A stretch of 64,000 nt of DNA from an uncultured Bacteroidales bacterium (GTDB lineage Bacteria; Bacteroidota; Bacteroidia; Bacteroidales; P3): positions 1 through 64,000 of the forward strand of contig ONJQ01000007.1 of NCBI GenBank assembly GCA_900318175.1, written 5' to 3'. The position numbers and the translations under genes are program-made. Under the pieces are notes generated by a model, which had not been told where the DNA came from, did not search any database, and saw only the letters and a list, made by a program, of their open reading frames with translations. Positions 32,496 to 41,038 of this stretch are shown here, piece by piece; position 1 is the stretch's first letter, and each line of letters begins with the position of its first letter.

Positions 32496-33755
32496 TTATT
32501 GGTTATTATCTTTGATTAGTTTTTCTACATTGTAGAGCGGAACGTTCTCCATCCAGTCTTGGTCTTTGTAGGGCAGTGTGGAGAATCGCACGCCTTTGAG
32601 GTCGGGGTTTTTCTCTATGAAGGTGCGGAGCGACTTGGAGTGGACATTTGACTCGGCTTTTACCTCAATAGGCAGTATACGCTGCTCTGCCTGTACGATG
32701 AAGTCCACCTCCATCTGTGAATCATTGGTTGCAAAATAATGAATTGGGAGAGCACCTTTGTATTCTGAAAAGGCGTTGTCGCCCAACAACACATCCTTTG
32801 CCGGTGCGTCCATCTGAGCACCAAGCAATCCAACATCGTTCATATACAACTTGAATACTGAAGGTTCTTCATAAAAGCGCAAGGGCATCCTGGGAGTACT
32901 GACGCGCGTGACCTTATACACCAGTCCGGCATCTAATAGCCATTGAATGGCAAGCAGATAGTCATTTGCACGACTTCCCGGTTTCACATCCGAATATTTG
33001 AACTTCTTGTTCTCTTTTGCCAGCTGTTGCGGGATGGCATCCCACACCATGACAATGCGCTCTGCCTCGCTCCGTGACGCATGCTTGGAGAAGTCTTTGC
33101 GGTAGTCTGCCAGTATCTGTTTCTGAATCTTGCGTACTTCGTGGGGGTTGCCCTCTTCTGCAAAAGACTTCACCGCTGCCGGCATTCCGCCCACATAATA
33201 GTATTGTCTCAATAGCTCGATGAAGAAACCATTAAGCGCACTAGTGGAGGTGATGTCACCGTTCTGTAGCATCTCTGCTGCCTGCCCCTTCCCCATAGCC
33301 ATTACAAACTCGGTAAACGACATGGGATAGAGGTTCATCATCTCCACCTTCCCCACAGGGAAAGAAACACCCTGATGCAGCGATATGCCCAACAAGGAAC
33401 CAGCCACGATTACATGGTATTCCGGGGCATTCTCACAAAAATATTTCAATGCCGTCAGGGCACGCGGATATTCTTGTATCTCATCAAGGACAATCAAAGT
33501 AGAACCCGCTGCAATGGATTCACCCGAGACTGCCGACAGGGCAGTCACCATACGACGGGTATCAAAGTTCTTAAAGACCTCCTCAATCTGCGGGGTGCTC
33601 TCACAGTTGATGTACGCCGTGTTGGCATATTCCCGCCTGCCAAATTCCCGGATAATCCATGTTTTCCCCACTTGACGTGCCCCATTCAGGATAAGAGGTT
33701 TCCTTCCAACCCTATTCTTCCAATTAAGCAAATCATTATATATCAGTCGTTCCAT
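32496..33755 (-). CDS. AAA-family ATPase with DUF4143 domain
   Basis: A 419-residue protein. Walker A is LILNGARQVGKTW (about 21-33) and Walker B is TLIVLDEIQEYP. VIVAGSLLG is the sensor region. The C-terminal DUF4143 part has FEVDFIVQ-like VDFIVQAEQRILPIEVKAE, which resembles a PD-(D/E)XK nuclease fold. These ATPases are common, highly duplicated accessory genes in Bacteroidales; the biological role is unknown. Four 33-bp repeats overlap its promoter region. The preceding valS transcript ends in a terminator, so it is a separate unit. Confidence 0.85.
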   Translation of the reverse strand: MERLIYNDLLNWKNRVGRKPLILNGARQVGKTWIIREFGRREYANTAYINCESTPQIEEVFKNFDTRRMVTALSAVSGESIAAGSTLIVLDEIQEYPRALTALKYFCENAPEYHVIVAGSLLGISLHQGVSFPVGKVEMMNLYPMSFTEFVMAMGKGQAAEMLQNGDITSTSALNGFFIELLRQYYYVGGMPAAVKSFAEEGNPHEVRKIQKQILADYRKDFSKHASRSEAERIVMVWDAIPQQLAKENKKFKYSDVKPGSRANDYLLAIQWLLDAGLVYKVTRVSTPRMPLRFYEEPSVFKLYMNDVGLLGAQMDAPAKDVLLGDNAFSEYKGALPIHYFATNDSQMEVDFIVQAEQRILPIEVKAESNVHSKSLRTFIEKNPDLKGVRFSTLPYKDQDWMENVPLYNVEKLIKDNNQ

Positions 33756-33765
33756 AACATTTATC

Positions 33766-33897
33766 TACATTTTTTCGGACGAATTCACGATGCAAATATA
33801 CATTTTTTTTGACGAATATTGGAATAAAAAGTACATTTTTTCGGACGACCAACGGAGCAAAAACTACATTTTTCTGGACGAATGAGGGTTTGGGTGT
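33766..33897. repeat. Four 33-bp tandem repeats upstream of the DUF4143 ATPase
   Basis: Units begin exactly at 33766, 33799, 33832 and 33865 with TACATTTTT(T)CGGACGA or a close variant; the second half of each unit diverges. On the minus strand the motif reads TTCGTCCGAAAAAATGTA. The unit nearest the gene ends about 10 bases before its start codon. In one reading frame the units would encode 11-residue FVxKNV repeats, but a coding role is unlikely. Confidence 0.85.
33793..33800 (-). promoter_or_regulatory. -7 box for the DUF4143 ATPase inside the repeats
   Basis: TATATTTG on the minus strand, 37 bases upstream of the ATG, spans the boundary of the first two 33-bp units. One repeat motif therefore lies in the 5' leader and three lie upstream of the promoter. 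Confidence 0.5.
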
Positions 33898-33913
33898 ACC
33901 ATTCTTAAGATAT

Positions 33914-33953
33914 AAAAAAGAGGGTTTGCACATTGGTTAGCAAACCCTCTTTA
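33914..33953 (-). terminator. Terminator after valS
   Basis: On the minus strand AAAGAGGGTTTGC pairs with GCAAACCCTCTTT around a 10-base loop, followed by TTTT. It starts 17 bases after the valS stop codon. Confidence 0.92.
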
Positions 33954-34778
33954 TTCATAAAAGACAGCATCAACCCAAGGCTTCTATCTGGGCTTTGAGG
34001 GCGGCTATCTTGCTTTCGGCGTCGGCTTTCTTCTGACGCTCGACGGCGACAACCTTCTCGGGGGCTCCGTTGACGAACTTCTCGTTGCTGAGTTTCTTCA
34101 TCACGGTGGCGAGGAAGCCTTCGGCATACTTCAGCTCTTCGTTGAGCTTTTTCAGTTCGGCCTCCTTGTCGATGTTGAGGCTGACGGGGACGAAGCACTC
34201 TGTGGTGCCGACCATGAAGCTGAGTGCACCCTCGACCTTCTCGGTCACGCTCTCAATCTTGGAGATACATCCCAGCTTGCAGATGATGCCGTTGAACATG
34301 GCAGGGCACTGGCCTTTGACAAACAGCTCTAACTGCTCCTTGGGCGAGAGGCCTTTGCTGTTGCGCAGGTTGCGGACACCGGCGATAATTTCACGTGCCA
34401 ACTCGAAGTCGTCGAGCATGCGCTGGTCGAAGAACACGCTGCGGGGCATGTGCTGCACCATGATGCTGGAGCCTTCGGGACGGTCGGCCAAGGCGTGCCA
34501 AATCTCTTCGGTGACGAAGGGCATGAAGGGGTGCAGGATACGCATCAGGCGGTCGAAAATACCAATAGTAGCCTCGTAGGTCTCGCGGTCGATGGGAGTG
34601 CCATAGGCGGGCTTGATCATTTCGAGGTACCAGGAGCAGAAGTCGTCCCAGACGAGCTTGTAGCTCTTCATGAGGGCCTCGCTCAGGCGGAACTCGTCGA
34701 AGTCCTTCTCGATTTCCTCCAGCACTTGCGCCATGCGCATCTCCATCCACTGGACGCTGACGTTGTTGTTGTAGAGCT

Positions 34779-34840
34779 GGTCGGACTGGTCAGACTTGTC
34801 AGACTTGTCGGACTTGTCGGACTGGTCGGAGCCGTCCGAG
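34779..34840 (-). repeat. 9-bp minisatellite encoding SDQ/SDK units in valS
   Basis: On the minus strand six 9-bp units of TCC/TCT-GAC-CAG/AAG run in frame and encode (Ser-Asp-Gln/Lys)x6 just before the anticodon-binding domain. A related block ([12 protein letters not shown]) lies at about 36040-36087. Confidence 0.85.
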
Positions 34841-36093
34841 ACCTCCCAGCCTTTGACAAGACGTAATGCGTTCCAAATCTTGTTGGAGAAGTTGCGGCCT
34901 TGCTCGCAGATGCTCTCATCGAAGGGGATGTCGTTGCCCGCAGGGGCTGTGAGCAGCATACCCATACGCACACCGTCGGCGCCATACTTCTCAATCAGCA
35001 TGATGGGGTCGGGGCTGTTGCCAAGGCTCTTCGACATCTTGCGGCCCAATTTGTCGCGCACGATACCCGTGAAATAGACGTGGCGGAAAGGCACCTCTTG
35101 GCGGTACTCTTCACCTGCCATAATCATACGTGCCACCCAGAAGAAGATGATGTCGGGGGCGGTGATAAGGGTCTCGGTGGGGTAGTAATATTTAATCTCC
35201 TCGTTGTCGGGATTGCGGATGCCGTCGAACAGGCTGATAGGCCACAGCCAACTGCTGAACCAAGTGTCGAGGGCGTCCTCGTCCTGACGGAGGTCTTCGG
35301 GGCTGCTGACTGCTCCGGGATGCTTCTCGCATGCAATGCGGAAAGCCTCGTCGCGTGAAGTGGCAACGGCTATCTCGGTCTTGCCGTCGACCTCGTAGTA
35401 GTAGGCCGGAATGCGGTGACCCCACCAAAGCTGGCGGCTGATGCACCAGTCCTTGATGTTCTCCAACCAATGGCGATAGGTGTTCTTGAACTTGGCGGGG
35501 TGGAACTGGATGGTATCGTCCTCCACCACTTCGAGGGCCTTCTTGGCCACTTCGGTCATGCGCATAAACCACTGGGTGGAGAGTTTGGGCTCAATCACCT
35601 CGTCGGTACGCTCGGAGTGTCCCACCTTGTTGGTATAGTCCTCAATCTTTTCGACAAGGCCAGCCTCTTCGAGGTCTTTCATTATCTGCTTACGGCACGC
35701 AAAGCGATCCATGCCGGCGTATTGCATACCCTTGTCGTTGAGGGTGCCGTTGTCGTTGAAAATGTCGATGGTTTCAAGGTTGTACTTCAGACCCAGATTG
35801 TAGTCGTTGATGTCGTGGGCGGGAGTAATCTTCAAGGCACCAGTACCGAACTCACGGTCCACATACTCATCCATGATAATCTGGACGCTGCGACCCACAC
35901 CGGGGACTATCACCCTCTTGCCCTTCAGGGCTGCATAGCGGGGGTCTTCGGGGTGGACACAGACAGCCGTGTCGCCGAGGATGGTCTCGGGACGCGTGGT
36001 AGCCACCACGATGTACTGTCCTTTCTCATCGTGCTTGATGCCGGACTGTTCAGACAAGTCGGACAAGTCAGACCCGTCCGACAAGTAATATCT

Positions 36094-36185
36094 CAGATAA
36101 TAAAGCTTGCCGTGGCTCTCCTTGTAGATAACCTCCTCGCAGATAATAAAGCTTGCCGTGGCTCTCCTTGTAGATAACCTCCTCG
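36094..36185. repeat. Perfect 46-bp tandem duplication inside valS
   Basis: Positions 36094-36139 and 36140-36185 are identical over 46 bases and directly adjacent. 46 is not a multiple of three, which causes the valS frameshift. Confidence 0.97.
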
Positions 36186-36842
36186 TCGCTGACAGCGGTC
36201 AGTGCCTTGGGATCCCAGTTGACCATACGCACACCGCGGTAGATAAGCCCTTTGTTGTAGAGGTCAACGAAGACACGGATGACGCTCTCGTAGCGGATGT
36301 CGTCCATAGTGAAGGCGGTGCGGTCCCAGTCGCACGAGGCACCGAGTTTACGCAACTGCTTCAGGATGATGCCGCCATACTTCTCCTTCCACTCCCAAGC
36401 GTACTCCAAGAACTGGTCGCGGGTCAAGCTGCGCTTGTCGATGCCGCGTTCTTTGAGCATGGCCACCACCTTTGCCTCGGTGGAGATGCTGGCATGGTCA
36501 GTGCCGGGAACCCAACAGGCGTTGAACCCCATCATGCGGGCACGACGGATCAGAACATCCTGAATCGTGTTGTTGAGCATGTGACCCATGTGGAGCACAC
36601 CTGTCACATTGGGCGGGGGAATAACTATAGTGTAAGATTTGCGGTTGTCGGGTTCAGAATGGAACAATTTCTTTTCTACCCAGAAGGAGTACCATTTCTC
36701 CTCCACAATGCTGGGGTCGTACTTCGGTGCGATTGACATTTAATTTGATAATTGATAATTGATATATACGCTAATAACCAAACGCAAATAGCCCTGTAAG
36801 GTATTAATGGTCGTTGATGATAATTCGTGTTGAAAATTAAGA

Positions 36843-36892
36843 ATTGAAAACTGAGAATCACTGTTTACTCCAGTCAATTCTCAATTTTCAAT
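36843..36892. repeat. 16-bp inverted repeat between valS and korB
   Basis: ATTGAAAACTGAGAAT (36843-36858) pairs with ATTCTCAATTTTCAAT (36877-36892) with one mismatch, in an AT-rich spacer. It ends 18 bases beyond the korB stop codon and may serve as its 3' hairpin. Confidence 0.6.
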
Positions 36893-36910
36893 TCTCAATC
36901 ATCAATATAC

Positions 36911-37942
36911 TCAGACTTCCCAAGTGTCGCCAGAGTTGAGCAGGTCGTCAACGCATTTGTATTTGCAGTTGGCTTTGCACTCATCCATCTGGTCTTCGTA
37001 CAACTCGGTGTAAGAGGGCTTGTTGACATTGCGGATGACGCCAAGAGCCACAGGCAGCTGGCCGCTCATGCGGGCAAGCATCATGTGGATGCCGGTATCC
37101 TCGGTGTCCTCGTGGTGAACCAGAATATCGTCAATGGTGATGCCATTCTCGCCGATGGTGACGGCTTCGAGGCAACGGCCATTGAAGCGGATACCCTTGT
37201 TCTTTTCCTTGCCGAAAATCATGGGCTTGCCATTCTCCAGCACGATGGTGCGGTCGTCGCGCACAGCGCGGTCGGTGATGGCGGCGTGGGTCTTGTCGTT
37301 AAAAATCATGCAGTTTTGCAGCACCTCGACAACGCTGGTGCCGTCGTGCTTGGCGGCGGCCTCCATCACCTGGCTGGTGAGGGCGGGCACGCAGTCCAGC
37401 GAACGGGCAAAGAAAGTACCCTGAGCACCCATCACCAACTCACCGGGGTTGAAGGGATAGTCGATGGTGCCGAAGGGAGAGGTCTTTGTCACTTGGCCGA
37501 ACTTGGTGGTGGGGCTGTACTGGCCCTTGGTCAGACCGTAGATCTCGTTGTTGAAAATGGTGATGTTGAAGTCCTGGTTGCGGCGGACAGCATGGATAAG
37601 GTGGTTGCCACCGATAGCCATAGAGTCGCCATCACCCATGTTGACCCAAACGCTCAACTCAGGGTTGGCCAGTTTCACACCCGTGGCAATGGCGCAAGCG
37701 CGGCCATGGATGCTGTGGAAACCGTAAGTGTCCACATAATAAGGAATACGCGAGGAACAGCCGATACCGGAGACCATGCAGATATTCTCTTTCTTGTGGC
37801 CAGTTTTGGGGAATGTGTTCAACAGAGAGGACAGGATGGCGTGGTCGCCGCATCCGGGGCACCATTTAACCATCTGGTCGCTGGTGAAATCAGCCTTTGT
37901 ATATTCAACTCCCGCTTTGGGGACGAAATGTCTCTTTGCCAT
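36911..37942 (-). CDS. korB: 2-oxoacid:ferredoxin oxidoreductase, beta subunit
   Basis: A 343-residue thiamine-diphosphate subunit. KWCPGCGDHAIL at the N-terminus holds cluster-binding cysteines. The ThDP/Mg motif is VNMGDGDSMAIGGNHLIHAVRRN, followed by NNEIYGLTKGQYSPTT. Extra Cys residues are near the C-terminus (DECKANCKYKC). The substrate is most likely 2-oxoglutarate by the two-subunit architecture, producing succinyl-CoA and reduced ferredoxin or running reductively. It starts 3 bases after the korA stop codon. Confidence 0.92.
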   Translation of the reverse strand: MAKRHFVPKAGVEYTKADFTSDQMVKWCPGCGDHAILSSLLNTFPKTGHKKENICMVSGIGCSSRIPYYVDTYGFHSIHGRACAIATGVKLANPELSVWVNMGDGDSMAIGGNHLIHAVRRNQDFNITIFNNEIYGLTKGQYSPTTKFGQVTKTSPFGTIDYPFNPGELVMGAQGTFFARSLDCVPALTSQVMEAAAKHDGTSVVEVLQNCMIFNDKTHAAITDRAVRDDRTIVLENGKPMIFGKEKNKGIRFNGRCLEAVTIGENGITIDDILVHHEDTEDTGIHMMLARMSGQLPVALGVIRNVNKPSYTELYEDQMDECKANCKYKCVDDLLNSGDTWEV

Positions 37943-37945
37943 GAC

Positions 37946-39784
37946 TTATTCTCCTAATATTTTGGTGAAACAATCTTTCAACTCGCCCACCTCGAAAGGC
38001 AGACCCATAATTTTATTGTATTGCTGCATGGGGCACTCGGGGAACTGGGTGCGCAGATAGCCGGCAAACTGACCGTTGTTCAGCTCGCAAACCACAATCT
38101 TTTTGTACTTGCGCATTATGTCGCCTGTGTTCTTAGGCAGCGGGCAGATATAGTTGAAGTGGGTGTAGGCCACTTTCTTGCCCTCGTTGTTCAACTCCTC
38201 GACGGCAAGCGTGAGGGCACCGGCAGTGCCACCCCAGCCAATCACCAGCAAGTCGGCATCGGGATTGCCCTTCACCTCCTGGTCGGGGATGTAGTTGGCC
38301 ACGCGGTTCACCTTCTCCTGGCGGTTGTAGGTCATCAAGGCGTGGTTCTCGGGGTCGGTGCTGAGAGGACCGTCGGGGCACTTCTCAAGACCACCCACGC
38401 GGTGACGCAGACCTTCCATGCCGGGCAGAGCCCATTCGCGAGCGAAGGTCTCGGGGTCGCGGCGGAACGGACGGTAGTCCGGGTCATTGGGCTTGGCCAG
38501 ACGAGGCGTGATGCTCGGCAGGTCGGCAACCTTCGGGATGCGGAACAGCTGCGAGCCGTTGCCCAGATAGCCATCGGTGAGGAGGATGACGGGGGTCATG
38601 TGCTCCAGTGCCAGTTTGGCGGCGGTGTAGGCCCAGTAGAAGCAGTTGGCACTGCTGGAAGCGGCAACAACAATGAGGGGAGCCTCGCCGTTGCGGCCAT
38701 AGAGAGCCTGATTCAGGTCGCTCTGCTCAGTCTTGGTGGGCAGACCCGTGGAGGGGCCACCGCGCTGAACGTCGACAACCACGAGGGGCAGCTCGGTCAT
38801 CACAGCCAGACCCAGCGCCTCGCTCTTCAGCGACAGACCGGGACCCGAGGTGCTGGTGCAAGCCAATGCACCGGCATAGCTGGCGCCGATGGCGGAGCAG
38901 ATTCCGGCAATCTCGTCCTCGGCCTGGAACACGCGGGCGCCAAGACCCTTGTGCTTAGACAGCTCAACCATCACATCAGTAGCGGGAGTGATAGGATAGC
39001 TGCCGAGGAACAGACGGCGACCGCTGCGCTCCGAAGCGGCCAGCAGGCCCCATGCCGTGGCGACATTACCCGTAATGTTGCGGTAGCGGCCCTTGGGCAT
39101 CTCGGCGTGTGCAACCTCGAAGATGTGCGAGTGAATCACCTCCAGTTTGTCGGCATACTCGTAGCCTTCGCTCAGCACGGCCTTGTTCAGCTTGATCACA
39201 TCGGGTTTCTTGGCGAACTTACGCTCCAGATAGGCAAAGGTCTGGTCCAGCTTTTTGTGCGTCATGTAGAAGATGATACCCAGTGCGAACATATTGCGGC
39301 ACTTGTCGGAAGTCTTCTTGTCAGCGCCCTGCTCCTGGCCGATGCGGGCGGTGAAGGAGGAGATGGGGGCCTTGATGATGGTGTAGGCGTGCTCCAACTC
39401 GTCGGTGAAGGGATTCTCCTTGTAACCGGCTTTTTCCATGGCCTCGTCAGTGAAGGTGTCGATATCAACTATCACCGAAGCGCCACGCTTTGCCCACTTC
39501 AGGTTCGACTTGAAAGAAGCGGGGTTCATGGCCACGAGGATGTCACACTTGTCACCCGAGCTGTAAATATGGTTGCCCACATGCACCTGGTAACCCGACA
39601 CACCGGCGATTGTGTTATGGGGAGCACGAATCTCAGCGGGATAGTCGGGGAAGGTGGCGATGTCGTTACCCGTCAGTGCAGAAGCGTCGGAGAAAAGCGT
39701 ACCCGACAGCTGCATACCGTCGCCGGAGTCTCCAGCAAAGCGGACGACGAGGTCGTCTTTATTAACTATCTGATTGTTTGACAT
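37946..39784 (-). CDS. korA: 2-oxoacid:ferredoxin oxidoreductase, alpha subunit (gamma-alpha fusion)
   Basis: A 612-residue subunit that fuses the gamma domain (VVRFAGDSGDGMQLSGTLF, about 13-31) to the alpha pyrimidine-binding domain (AWGLLAASERSGRRLFLGSYPITPATDVMVEL; EDEIAGICSAIGASYAGALACTSTSGPG). This fused form with a separate beta subunit is the KorAB type. It would feed electrons to ferredoxin and so is a plausible partner for hydrogenase and other anaerobic enzymes. It has a near-consensus promoter. Confidence 0.93.
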   Translation of the reverse strand: MSNNQIVNKDDLVVRFAGDSGDGMQLSGTLFSDASALTGNDIATFPDYPAEIRAPHNTIAGVSGYQVHVGNHIYSSGDKCDILVAMNPASFKSNLKWAKRGASVIVDIDTFTDEAMEKAGYKENPFTDELEHAYTIIKAPISSFTARIGQEQGADKKTSDKCRNMFALGIIFYMTHKKLDQTFAYLERKFAKKPDVIKLNKAVLSEGYEYADKLEVIHSHIFEVAHAEMPKGRYRNITGNVATAWGLLAASERSGRRLFLGSYPITPATDVMVELSKHKGLGARVFQAEDEIAGICSAIGASYAGALACTSTSGPGLSLKSEALGLAVMTELPLVVVDVQRGGPSTGLPTKTEQSDLNQALYGRNGEAPLIVVAASSSANCFYWAYTAAKLALEHMTPVILLTDGYLGNGSQLFRIPKVADLPSITPRLAKPNDPDYRPFRRDPETFAREWALPGMEGLRHRVGGLEKCPDGPLSTDPENHALMTYNRQEKVNRVANYIPDQEVKGNPDADLLVIGWGGTAGALTLAVEELNNEGKKVAYTHFNYICPLPKNTGDIMRKYKKIVVCELNNGQFAGYLRTQFPECPMQQYNKIMGLPFEVGELKDCFTKILGE

Positions 39785-39827
39785 TTTAAAGATTTTTAAA
39801 TAAACAATGCTTTTTTAATTGAAAGTG

Positions 39828-39857
39828 CAAAGATACGAAAAATAATCAATATATCAA
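39828..39857 (-). promoter_or_regulatory. Promoter of korAB
   Basis: On the minus strand TTG (39855-39857), exactly 19 bases, then TATCTTTG (39828-39835), about 44 bases upstream of the korA start. Confidence 0.78.
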
Positions 39858-40052
39858 CACTATATTCAAAAAGAAAAAAACCTCGGGCTGTTGATATTTG
39901 TATAATCAGCAATCACTAAGATTATTACATGATAATATTTATCTTTTCCACCAATCATCTCTGCCAACCGCCCACATCCCTTGCACCCTTGCCTCCCCCA
40001 ACCCTCTGTTGCCTGTTGCAGAAGGGCGCCCAACCCGGGTGCCAACAAGCAA

Positions 40053-40109
40053 AAAGGCCACTTTTGACCCATAGGATGACAACAGCCACATCGTCGGAAA
40101 GTGGCCTTT
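40053..40109. repeat. 12-bp inverted repeat in the korA-MORN gap
   Basis: AAAGGCCACTTT (40053-40064) pairs perfectly with AAAGTGGCCTTT (40098-40109) across 33 bases. The gap (39785-40374) also holds the korA promoter, a dispersed repeat copy and the MORN gene promoter. I see no further gene in it. Confidence 0.6.
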
Positions 40110-40120
40110 CCTCCACTCCT

Positions 40121-40216
40121 CGTTCCTCAGTTCTCTAACATTTGTTCCTCATTTCTTCCTCCTACGACGGAAAACTAAACAACAAAATGAGGAACGACGG
40201 GACGAGAACGAGCGAA
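40121..40216 (+). repeat. Dispersed TTGTTCCTCA-type repeat, copy 2
   Basis: CGTTCCTCAG and TTTGTTCCTCATTTCTTCCT are followed, about 30 bases on, by the inverse AAAATGAGGAACGACGG and then GAGAACGAGCGAAG. The copy is itself an imperfect inverted repeat. Confidence 0.6.
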
Positions 40217-40349
40217 GTTGCACTTGGGGAAGTCTTGACTGGCCGATGCGCTATTCGGTTACAGCATTAACACATTGGCGTATTCATAGTTTCGGATTAA
40301 AAAATGCTCTTTTTTTGAAGAAAAAAGGCATCAGATTACAATTTTTTTG

Positions 40350-40357
40350 TACCTTTG
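40350..40357 (+). promoter_or_regulatory. -7 box for the MORN-repeat gene
   Basis: TACCTTTG matches TAnnTTTG, 17 bases upstream of the ATG at 40375, giving a leader of about 10 bases. Confidence 0.6.
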
Positions 40358-40374
40358 CAAAAAAATATGTGCTT

Positions 40375-41022
40375 ATGAAAACGATGAAAACACTTATCAT
40401 TGTTGCACTAATCACCCTGGCCTACAGCCCTTTTGCCTTGGGGCAAGTGTCTCGGCCTGTGGTGTATAAGAGCGGCAATGTATATCATGGTACCTACGAC
40501 GGGTTCACACGGCCGCACGGCTACGGAACCATGGATTTTCCCAACGGCGACAAGTATGAAGGCGAATGGCACAAAGGAAAATATCATGGCAAAGGCGTTT
40601 ACACCTACGCCTCCGGCGGGCGCTGCGAAGGCACCTGGACGGATGGCAAGATGGTTGGCCCAGGCATCATCTACTTTCCCAACGGCGACATGATTGAAGC
40701 AGAATTCACCGACGGAGCCAACCAGACCGGTCGCGGCAAGTTCACCTACGCCAACGGCTCCGTCTATGAAGGCGACCTTGTCAACGGTCTGCCCGAAGGC
40801 GAGGGCAAGAAAGTGTGGCCCAACGGAGCCTCCTACACCGGCCAGTGGCACAACGGAGCCATGGAGGGAAAGGGCACCTACATCTTCGAAAACGGTGCCC
40901 AATACACAGGTTCCTGGTTCCACGGGCGGTACAATGGCGAAGGCACCTACACCAACAGCCGCGGCGAAGTGACACACGCCATCTACAAAAACGGAAAAGT
41001 AGAACAACTTATTGAAGACTAA
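40375..41022 (+). CDS. Secreted MORN-repeat protein
   Basis: A 215-residue protein with a signal peptide (MKTMKTLIIVALITLAYSPFALGQ) and about seven consecutive MORN repeats of about 23 residues (for example YEGEWHKGKYHGKGVYTY, YEGDLVNGLPEGEGKKVW, YTGSWFHGRYNGEGTYTN). MORN repeats form a beta-hairpin ladder that can bind membranes or proteins. I chose ATG 40375, which gives the signal peptide and fits the promoter; a longer frame from 40246 crosses the promoter box. The subtilase gene follows by 16 bp. Confidence 0.85.
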   Translation: MKTMKTLIIVALITLAYSPFALGQVSRPVVYKSGNVYHGTYDGFTRPHGYGTMDFPNGDKYEGEWHKGKYHGKGVYTYASGGRCEGTWTDGKMVGPGIIYFPNGDMIEAEFTDGANQTGRGKFTYANGSVYEGDLVNGLPEGEGKKVWPNGASYTGQWHNGAMEGKGTYIFENGAQYTGSWFHGRYNGEGTYTNSRGEVTHAIYKNGKVEQLIED

Positions 41023-41038
41023 ATTCATACACAGAACT

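Larger units (their letters stand above)
33970..36739 (-). pseudogene. valS: Valyl-tRNA synthetase, frameshifted by a 46-bp duplication
   Basis: The 5' part (36068-36739) has the HIGH-type motif [16 protein letters not shown] and reads correctly to SHGKLYYLR. There a perfect 46-bp tandem duplication shifts the frame and a stop follows after about 18 residues. The 3' part (33970 to about 36093) carries [16 protein letters not shown] (editing domain), KMSKS as [11 protein letters not shown], and the C-terminal coiled-coil arm. Removing one copy restores a single 907-residue reading frame, normal for ValRS. Two SDx-rich linkers are embedded (about 36040-36087 and 34779-34840). The gene is essential, so the duplication is either an assembly or sequencing error or a very recent lesion. 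Confidence 0.9.

Noticed and set aside
33766..33897. CRISPR array
   Set aside because: Four 33-bp units have no constant spacer length beyond the repeat, conservation covers only about half of the unit, and no cas gene is present.
33736..33933. 65-codon frame encoding FVxKNV 11-residue repeats upstream of the ATPase
   Set aside because: It is the translation of the 33-bp DNA repeats plus flanking terminator and promoter sequence; the DNA repeat explains it better than a gene.
38021..39781. 586-codon plus-strand frame antisense to korA
   Set aside because: The minus strand encodes an unmistakable KorA; the plus frame is a compositional shadow.
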